This document shows positions 6,042 through 11,431 of a stretch of DNA of 11,431 bases, in pieces. The notes below the pieces were generated by a model. The model had not been told where the DNA came from. It saw nothing but the letters and a program-made list of their open reading frames with translations, and did not search any database. Where the stretch lies: NCBI GenBank assembly GCA_044378425.1, contig JBILXN010000066.1, positions 1 through 11,431 on the forward strand, read 5' to 3'. The DNA comes from UBA6136 sp044378425. Its GTDB lineage: Bacteria; Pseudomonadota; Gammaproteobacteria; Methylococcales; Methylococcaceae. Made by a program: the position numbers and the translations under genes. Position 1 is the stretch's first letter. Every line of letters begins with the position of its first letter.

Positions 6042-7289
6042 ATGTTCAAACCACTCATTTTTTTTATAGGCCTGCGCTACACGCGGGCGAAACGACGAAC
6101 CGGATTCATCTCCTTCATTACGCTGACCTCGGTACTAGGCATTGCCTTGGGCGTGACCGCGCTGATCACGGTGCTCTCTGTCATGAATGGCTTTGAAGCC
6201 GAACTAAGAGAGCGCATCCTTGGCATGACCTCCCACGCCGCCATCACCGGCGTCGATGGTGAACTCAGGGAGTGGCAAAAGCTGGAGGCCCCACTCGGAA
6301 AGGAAAAGCGCGTTAAGGGCTGGGCACCCTACGTCGAAGGCCAGGCCATGATCAACTCCGACCGGCGCGTCAGTGGCGCCATGCTGCGCGGCATCCTTCC
6401 CGACTATGAACCCAAGGTCTCCGAAGTCGCTACGCGGCTGACCGCCGGCGAACTCAGCTCACTCAAAGCTGGCGAGTTCGGCATCATCCTTGGCGCTGAA
6501 CTGGCCGAGCACCTGGGGGTGATACCCGGCGACAAGGTAACCGTCATCACCCCACAGATCACCGCAACCCCGGCTGGTATCCTGCCACGCCTCAAGCGAT
6601 TCACCGTTACCGGCATCTTCCACGTCGGCATGTTCGAATACGACCGCAACATGGCCCTCATCAACCTGGATGATGGCGCCCGACTGTTCAGCTTAAACGA
6701 CGCAGTATCCGGCCTGCGGCTCAAGGTCGACGACGTCTTTTATGCACGACAAATCGCCCGTGAGATCGGCCCAAGACTACCCGGACAATTCATGATTACT
6801 GACTGGACTCAGGCCCACAACAACTTCTTTAAGGCCATACAGACCGAAAAGCGTGTCATGTTCATCATCCTGCTGCTGATTGTCGCCGTCGCCGCATTCA
6901 ACATCGTCTCCACCTTGGTGATGGTCGTCACCGACAAGAAAGCTGACATCGCCATACTGCGCACTCAGGGCATGGCCCCAGCATCGGTCATGGGTATTTT
7001 CATCGTATTGGGCACCATTATCGGTGTGATGGGGACATTGATAGGCGGAATAGGCGGCGTGTTGCTGGCCCTGAATGTCGAAACCGTGGTCCCCGCCATC
7101 GAACGTCTGTTTGGCGTTCAATTCATGTCGGCTGATGTTTACTACATCAGCGAACTCCCCTCAAAACTGATCTGGTCCGACGTTTTCAGAATAACCGGCG
7201 TCGCCTTCGTCCTGTCGATACTCGCGACGATTTATCCGGCATGGCAGGCCTCCCGTATCAAGCCAGCAGAGGAATTGCGCTATGAGTAA
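6042..7289 (+). CDS. lolC: Lipoprotein-releasing ABC transporter permease, LolC/LolF type
   Basis: This inner-membrane permease works with LolD to extract outer-membrane lipoproteins and hand them to periplasmic LolA. The 415-residue protein has the four-TM MacB/LolC layout: TM1 near 21-47, a periplasmic domain to about 265, then TM segments near 272-297, 317-345 and 384-401. Conserved family features include GLRYTRAKRRTGFISFI at the N-terminus, the SVMNGFEAELRERILG helix after TM1, and the ILRTQGMAP coupling segment at 305-313. Residues about 175-189 (TPAGILPRLKRFTV) resemble the LolA-binding Hook of LolC. It overlaps lolD by 8 bases. No lolE follows lolD, so this may be a single-permease LolF rather than one half of a LolC/LolE pair. 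An eight-T run lies at codons 6-8. The ATG lacks a strong ribosome binding site. Confidence 0.95.
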   Translation: MFKPLIFFIGLRYTRAKRRTGFISFITLTSVLGIALGVTALITVLSVMNGFEAELRERILGMTSHAAITGVDGELREWQKLEAPLGKEKRVKGWAPYVEGQAMINSDRRVSGAMLRGILPDYEPKVSEVATRLTAGELSSLKAGEFGIILGAELAEHLGVIPGDKVTVITPQITATPAGILPRLKRFTVTGIFHVGMFEYDRNMALINLDDGARLFSLNDAVSGLRLKVDDVFYARQIAREIGPRLPGQFMITDWTQAHNNFFKAIQTEKRVMFIILLLIVAVAAFNIVSTLVMVVTDKKADIAILRTQGMAPASVMGIFIVLGTIIGVMGTLIGGIGGVLLALNVETVVPAIERLFGVQFMSADVYYISELPSKLIWSDVFRITGVAFVLSILATIYPAWQASRIKPAEELRYE

Positions 7290-7959
7290 AGCCGTACTGG
7301 CCTGCCGCCACCTGAGCAAACGCTACACCCAGGGCAGCCTTGACGTTGATGTCCTTCGAGATGTCAGCCTGTCCATCGCACCCGGTGAAAGGGTCGCCAT
7401 CATGGGCTCATCGGGGTCAGGCAAAAGCACTTTGCTGCACCTGTTGGGTGGCCTGGAAGCGCCCACGTCTGGCGAAGTATTTCTCGAGGGCACCGCCCTG
7501 GTTGGCTTAAACGAACGCCGCCTGTCACAACTACGCAATCAGGTACTAGGCTTCATTTACCAGTTTCACCACCTTTTAGGTGAGTTCACCCTGCTGGAAA
7601 ATGTCGCCATGCCCCTGCTGATCGGTGATAACGACATTAAAGAAGCCAGCCAGCGGGCAACCGAAATCCTTGAGCGGGTCGGCCTTGGCAAGCGAATGAC
7701 GCATAAACCGGGCGAACTCTCCGGCGGCGAACGCCAACGCGCAGCCATCGCAAGAGCCCTCGTTACCCGCCCCAAATGCGTGCTGGCGGATGAACCCACC
7801 GGCAACCTGGACCGCAAAACAGCCGATCACGTCTATGAACTGATGCTCGAACTGAATAGAGAATACGACGTCAGCTTCCTCGTAGTCACCCATGACCCTA
7901 GTCTGGCCCGGCGAATGGATACGACCTTGCAGTTGGATGATGGGAAACTGAGAGATTGA
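7282..7959 (+). CDS. lolD: Lipoprotein-releasing ABC transporter ATPase LolD
   Basis: LolD is the cytoplasmic ATPase that powers lipoprotein release from the inner membrane. The 225-residue protein has all ABC motifs: Walker A GSSGSGKS at 42-49, Q-loop Gln94 within FIYQFHHLL, signature LSGGE at 146-150, Walker B CVLADE at 166-171, D-loop near 175-177 and the switch His204. The YQFHHLL sequence after the Q-loop is typical of LolD, though here Gly100 stands where Pro is common. The length is normal. Its start lies inside the end of the permease gene (8-base overlap), so the two are translationally coupled. It is the last plus-strand gene before the composition change, and it converges on the sulfotransferase-like gene across 63 bases that show no good terminator. 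Confidence 0.97.
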   Translation: MSKAVLACRHLSKRYTQGSLDVDVLRDVSLSIAPGERVAIMGSSGSGKSTLLHLLGGLEAPTSGEVFLEGTALVGLNERRLSQLRNQVLGFIYQFHHLLGEFTLLENVAMPLLIGDNDIKEASQRATEILERVGLGKRMTHKPGELSGGERQRAAIARALVTRPKCVLADEPTGNLDRKTADHVYELMLELNREYDVSFLVVTHDPSLARRMDTTLQLDDGKLRD

Positions 7960-8022
7960 ACCGGTATTGCTCTGTTGAGACAATCACTTACGTTTTAGTA
8001 TTTTATAGTGTGGGATACGACT

Positions 8023-8916
8023 TCAGGTTCGATTGATAAAGAATCGAGATAATTTTTCATTAGATTCTGCAAATACAGCATCGACCCCACGAATAAAATC
8101 ATCAGAACACTCCTCGTCCTTTTTCCTCACCATAAACCAAGCGTACCTGAGTACCTTTCGCAATCTGACGAACACCCTATGCCAGTCAGATCCCACTTCT
8201 TCATAAGTTGGAATGTAGGCATTTAACCGTCTTACAAATTCAACTTGTGCGGAAGGCATAGATTTATTTCTATTTCTTGGTCGCTCATAGTGCGATAAGT
8301 CGTCTATACCAAGAAGATGCATGAAATCCTTACAAATATCGCCATCCTTGAGTTTTTTGTAGTCTCTTACCATAATGTTATGGGGGCCGAAAACTGACGC
8401 CCACACTTCCAATAGCGTGTAGTAGTTAAGATAAGAATTATCTGCATTTATCTTATCGCTAGAAAGCGGCGTACGCCTGCCGTTAAGAACGGCAGTTGAA
8501 TAAGCAGACCATAGTAATTCAGACTGTGGTCTCATGTAAAAAACAACAGTGACGTCATGTGACCGCAATGCCCTGGCAAGCTTTTCCAAATCGGCGACAT
8601 GGGTCAGCCTGGATGAAAAATGCTCACACGAGAGTATCACATGACGTGACTCACTTATTAACTCCTGCCGAATACTAGAGAGCATCCTTGTGTTCTCATA
8701 ATGTTCGGCTTGAGATATGAAATCAGGCGTCACCGTATAAAAACTAGCAACTATGGGAAAATGCCCATATCTTCCCTGCGAGTAACAGATTTGATTTTCG
8801 CCACAAAAGTAGGTGTAGCCATCCGACCCCAGCCTATGCCTGTTAACACTTAAGAATCTTTGCAAGGTAGTAGAGCCTGTTTTCTCAGACCCGATATGGA
8901 GATAGATTTTCTTCAT
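8023..8916 (-). CDS. Sulfotransferase-like protein (PAPS-dependent type)
   Basis: The 297-residue product resembles P-loop sulfotransferases, which move a sulfuryl group from PAPS to a hydroxyl, often on a glycan. At residues 6-19 the segment LHIGSEKTGSTTLQ fits the 5'-phosphosulfate loop (HxGxxKTGST). At about 124-140 VVFYMRPQSELLWSAYS fits the 3'-phosphate loop, with Arg129 and a following serine. The rest is divergent, with no TM segment, so a cytoplasmic enzyme is likely. I start at ATG 8916 because translation there gives MKKIYLHIG, placing the P-loop at the usual distance; a TTG at 8937 would add seven residues. No good ribosome binding site is seen at either. It lies 105 bases downstream of two glycosyltransferase genes on the same strand, so the acceptor is plausibly a surface polysaccharide. 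Base composition is far lower in G+C than in lolD. Confidence 0.82.
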   Translation of the reverse strand: MKKIYLHIGSEKTGSTTLQRFLSVNRHRLGSDGYTYFCGENQICYSQGRYGHFPIVASFYTVTPDFISQAEHYENTRMLSSIRQELISESRHVILSCEHFSSRLTHVADLEKLARALRSHDVTVVFYMRPQSELLWSAYSTAVLNGRRTPLSSDKINADNSYLNYYTLLEVWASVFGPHNIMVRDYKKLKDGDICKDFMHLLGIDDLSHYERPRNRNKSMPSAQVEFVRRLNAYIPTYEEVGSDWHRVFVRLRKVLRYAWFMVRKKDEECSDDFIRGVDAVFAESNEKLSRFFINRT

Positions 8917-9021
8917 ACTGCTAAGCAATAAATACAACCATCCATCATTGACAGCCAGGAATTTGCCATCATTTGCACTACGCCAACCCGTTCATCAATT
9001 GAGAATTACAACAATATAGAT

Positions 9022-10113
9022 TCAGGAACTGATCACTTCCACCAAGGCACTCAGCGTTAGAGAAGCAGTTGTCTCCCATGAGAAACTAGCAGCTCGGAGC
9101 CTACCTTGGTGAGACAGTTCAGCTCGCAGAGATGAATCATTAATCATCCTGGCTAATCCCTCACGAATAGAATCCACATCTGTAGGTTCAATCAGTAATG
9201 CAGCACCTTCAGCTATCTCCCGCATGGAAGACACATTGCTAGTCAAGACTGGAACACCTTTAGACATTGCCTCAAGCACGGGGAGACCAAAGCCTTCATA
9301 CAATGACGGATACGCAAAAGCGAGCGCACCATCAAATAGGTCAGATAACTCAGAATCAGAAACAAATCCAATAAAGTCAATGCCATCCTTTTCACGAGAG
9401 CGCGCGAAACCATCGCCAAGCAGCCAACCTTGAGCGCCAGCAATCACCAACTTGACCCCTGATCGTTCGATTTCACTCAATCCGCACCACGCAGTAAGCA
9501 ATCGTTCTAAATTCTTTCTTGGCTCTAATGTTCCTACAACCAGAACATAGTTGTATAAATTTACGTCTGAACGCTTGGTTGATGTAACCAGATTCCGCGC
9601 AGCCTCAAGCGTCACTACAATTTTTCCGAGACTGTTTGGTAGAAATTTCTCGACATCTACTCGTGTGGAATTTGACACAGCGATGACCGTTCTAGCTTGA
9701 CGAACTGCCCGACCAATCATGACAGGAAAATAAAATCGCTTAAACCATTCATGAGTATCAGGAAACAACTGATACGTCATATCGTGGATGGTCACCACTG
9801 CAGGACACGTACAAAAGGCAGGCAGAATAAATGCGGTACCCCAATGAACATCGACCTTAGAACGACTAATATGCCATGACATAATACTATGCTGCCACAG
9901 CACTCTTAGGACTCTATTGTCTGGCGCGATAATGAATGTGAAACGGGAGTCCAAGCCTAAGTCGTCAAAATGCCACATTGCCTTGCGGCTAGTGAATATT
10001 AGAATCTCATAATCTAATTCTAGCTGATTCCAGATAGAGAGTATTTCAGAAACATAGACTGCAGTACCTGTTCTAGGACTACCCAACCCCGTAGCATCAA
10101 TTGAAATCCTCAT
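9022..10113 (-). CDS. Glycosyltransferase family 4 protein, mannosyltransferase-B (MtfB) like
   Basis: This 363-residue GT-B enzyme would transfer a sugar from a nucleotide sugar to a growing surface glycan at the cytoplasmic face of the inner membrane. The N-terminal domain begins MRISIDATGLGSPRTGTAVYVSE and contains VDVHWGTAFILP at about 87-98 and VVTIHDMTYQLFPDT at 106-120, both typical of the MtfB-like subgroup. The C-terminal donor-binding domain shows GTLEPRKNL at 194-202 and the retaining E-x7-E motif with Glu273 and Glu281 (LYEGFGLPVLEAM). It ends with the family-typical FSWETTA at 344-350. Its ATG overlaps the stop of the upstream glycosyltransferase by 4 bases (ATGA), so the two are one transcription and translation unit. 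The sugar and linkage cannot be told. Composition is AT-rich relative to the left part of the window. Confidence 0.93.
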   Translation of the reverse strand: MRISIDATGLGSPRTGTAVYVSEILSIWNQLELDYEILIFTSRKAMWHFDDLGLDSRFTFIIAPDNRVLRVLWQHSIMSWHISRSKVDVHWGTAFILPAFCTCPAVVTIHDMTYQLFPDTHEWFKRFYFPVMIGRAVRQARTVIAVSNSTRVDVEKFLPNSLGKIVVTLEAARNLVTSTKRSDVNLYNYVLVVGTLEPRKNLERLLTAWCGLSEIERSGVKLVIAGAQGWLLGDGFARSREKDGIDFIGFVSDSELSDLFDGALAFAYPSLYEGFGLPVLEAMSKGVPVLTSNVSSMREIAEGAALLIEPTDVDSIREGLARMINDSSLRAELSHQGRLRAASFSWETTASLTLSALVEVISS

Positions 10114-11222
10114 ATTCTAGATTTGAGCACATTGATGAGTTTAGATGCCTCTAACTGCCAACTACTAATGCACCCATCATAGTCAAGTCTAGTAGACATC
10201 GAATTATGAACACCTTTGGGAGAGGTCATAGCATCAGTCAGCGCCGCCAGAATCCCCTGTACCGTTGGGCTGATATAGGTCACAGCCCTAGAGCCAGCCT
10301 CTCGAATTTCAGGAACATCAGAAGCAATAACATTTGCGCCGCAACACAACGCCTCAGCCACTGGCATTCCAAAACCCTCATACAACGAGGGCATCACAAC
10401 CGCTTGGGCACCGCTGTAGAGGGGAGGTAACCAACGATCATCAATATAGCCTGTCAACTTGATAGTGGCGCCTTGATCCCTAGCCCTCGTTATAACCTTG
10501 CCTAATTTTGTATTTTTCCATCCGTCTTGCCCTACCAAAACTAATTCAACGTGACGTGATGTTTTACTGAAACAAACAAAGGCGTCAATAAGAGAGATCA
10601 AATTTTTTCTTGGTTCTTGCGTAGATACAGACAGGAAATAAGGAAGATTAATATTGAACCGTTCTCGTGCCAACGTTATTGCCTGAGTCGTTTGGGGTCT
10701 AAAATGATCCGAGACACTGGGCCTCATTATTACGTCCGCACGAACACCGTATAGCTCATGTAGCCTATCCAAAGTTCCCTGCGAATTTACAGCCAGAAAA
10801 CCAGCCTTTTTAAGTCCGTATTTAAAAAAAAGACGATACGCCAGCCGATGCGTCAAATTGAGAGTATCCGGGAATAGACGAAAAACTACATCATGCACTG
10901 TCAAAATAGATAGGATATCCGGATTTAGGGATAAAGGAAGAAAGTTAGCTGCCCCCCAAAAAGCATCTACGCCGTCCCTGTTAGCCAAAAGCCCTGCCCT
11001 GCAAAAATACCAAAGCGATGATGGTACACGACTTAACCCAACCTCATCAGTTCGATGAATCCAACGCTTACTAGAGATTGGCAACGACAAGGACCGATTG
11101 CCATAGACTAGAAACTGCGCCTCTGGCAGATGCTCATTGAGGACCTTGCAAACTTCAGCCACATACCGTCCAGTACCCGCATACGGACCATAAAATGAGC
11201 GGCCATCAATCCCAATAATCAC
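10110..11222 (-). CDS. Glycosyltransferase family 4 protein, mannosyltransferase-B (MtfB) like
   Basis: A second GT-B enzyme of 370 residues, clearly related to the one downstream. The N-terminal half begins MIIGIDGRSFYGPYAGTGRYVAE, then shows VDAFWGAANFLP at about 85-96, ILTVHDVVFRLFPDT at 106-120 and AVNSQGTLDRL at 144-154. The donor domain has STQEPRKNL at 200-208 and the E-x7-E motif with Glu282 and Glu290 (LYEGFGMPVAEAL). The two share motif order and spacing, including the LFPDT element, so they probably act in succession on one glycan. The start is GTG at 11222: a stop codon lies in frame two codons upstream, and GGGG sits about 9 bases before it. A further glycosyltransferase ends 61 bases upstream. 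The C-terminus, WQLEASKL, departs somewhat from the usual FSW motif. Confidence 0.93.
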   Translation of the reverse strand: MIIGIDGRSFYGPYAGTGRYVAEVCKVLNEHLPEAQFLVYGNRSLSLPISSKRWIHRTDEVGLSRVPSSLWYFCRAGLLANRDGVDAFWGAANFLPLSLNPDILSILTVHDVVFRLFPDTLNLTHRLAYRLFFKYGLKKAGFLAVNSQGTLDRLHELYGVRADVIMRPSVSDHFRPQTTQAITLARERFNINLPYFLSVSTQEPRKNLISLIDAFVCFSKTSRHVELVLVGQDGWKNTKLGKVITRARDQGATIKLTGYIDDRWLPPLYSGAQAVVMPSLYEGFGMPVAEALCCGANVIASDVPEIREAGSRAVTYISPTVQGILAALTDAMTSPKGVHNSMSTRLDYDGCISSWQLEASKLINVLKSRI

Positions 11223-11283
11223 TACTCATAGCCCCAAGTAGAAACCTCATTAAGAGGCGGCACTAACCCCAAGAGAGCCAACA

Positions 11284-11431
11284 TCATGATGCCTGTACGC
11301 GGTTGAAGACATCCAATGTCTCAACTGCAGTTCTCCGCCAAGTGAACGTAGCGGCACGTTGAACACCCAATCGACCAAGCCTTTCACATAATTCCTTGTC
11401 TTCAAGGACCTCTTGCAGGGCCATACGAAGA
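11284..11431 (-). CDS. C-terminal end of a probable glycosyltransferase (N-terminus beyond right edge)
   Basis: Only the last 48 residues are visible, ending at the TGA at 11284-11286. They read as an amphipathic helix, MALQEVLEDKELCERLGRLG, followed by VQRAATFTWRRTAVETLDVF. The pattern of an LxxLGxxGxxRAxxFTWxxTA stretch is the typical end of family-4 glycosyltransferases and closely resembles the end of the complete enzyme encoded at 9022-10113 (LRAASFSWETTA). The gene is on the same strand as, and 61 bases upstream of, the next glycosyltransferase, so it is probably in the same operon. Donor and acceptor are unknown and the catalytic part is outside the window. Confidence 0.8.
   Translation of the reverse strand, partial: LRMALQEVLEDKELCERLGRLGVQRAATFTWRRTAVETLDVFNRVQAS

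Noticed and set aside
7960..8022. Possible bidirectional terminator between convergent lolD and the sulfotransferase-like gene
   Set aside because: T-rich stretches are present but no stem of useful length could be formed around them.
8917..9021. Promoter for the sulfotransferase-like gene
   Set aside because: AT-rich sequence gives several -10-like hexamers on the minus strand, but none paired with a -35 at suitable spacing; read-through from the glycosyltransferase genes is equally possible.

Overview
The window looks like the chromosome of a gammaproteobacterium. The central block (about 2.7-8.0 kb) holds conserved housekeeping neighbours typical of that class: smpB, rnfH, bamE and fur, with bamE and fur divergent, followed by a lol lipoprotein-sorting pair. 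I cannot name a genus. The core is GC-rich: the 60-base stretch 7681-7740, inside lolD, counts 39/60 G+C.

Left part (1-2.7 kb). On the minus strand are the N-terminal part of a conserved P-loop protein of unknown function, which runs off the left edge, and a group II truncated haemoglobin upstream of it. A MOSC-domain gene is divergent from the haemoglobin gene across a 66-base gap. A secreted D-alanyl-D-alanine carboxypeptidase with an unusual basic tail follows on the minus strand.

Centre (2.8-8.0 kb). smpB (minus) is divergent from an NSS-family sodium symporter gene. The symporter gene is followed without any gap by rnfH. rnfH converges on bamE, and bamE is divergent from fur. The fur frame has no ATG, GTG or TTG at its 5' end; the best start is a CTG, chosen because the metal ligands then take the same residue numbers as in E. 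coli Fur. lolC/lolF and lolD overlap by 8 bases and encode the permease and ATPase of the lipoprotein-releasing ABC transporter. No second permease gene follows.

Right part (8.0-11.4 kb). All genes are on the minus strand and composition falls sharply (8401-8460 counts 21/60 G+C). In transcription order from the right edge: the C-terminal end of a probable glycosyltransferase, two family-4 glycosyltransferases overlapping by 4 bases, and a PAPS-type sulfotransferase-like protein. This is probably the end of a surface-polysaccharide cluster, perhaps for a sulfated glycan, placed beside lolD and probably acquired by transfer.

No RNA genes, CRISPR arrays, insertion sequences or attachment sites were recognised. 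No stretch over 300 bases lacks a gene; the longest gap is the 125 bases between smpB and the carboxypeptidase gene.
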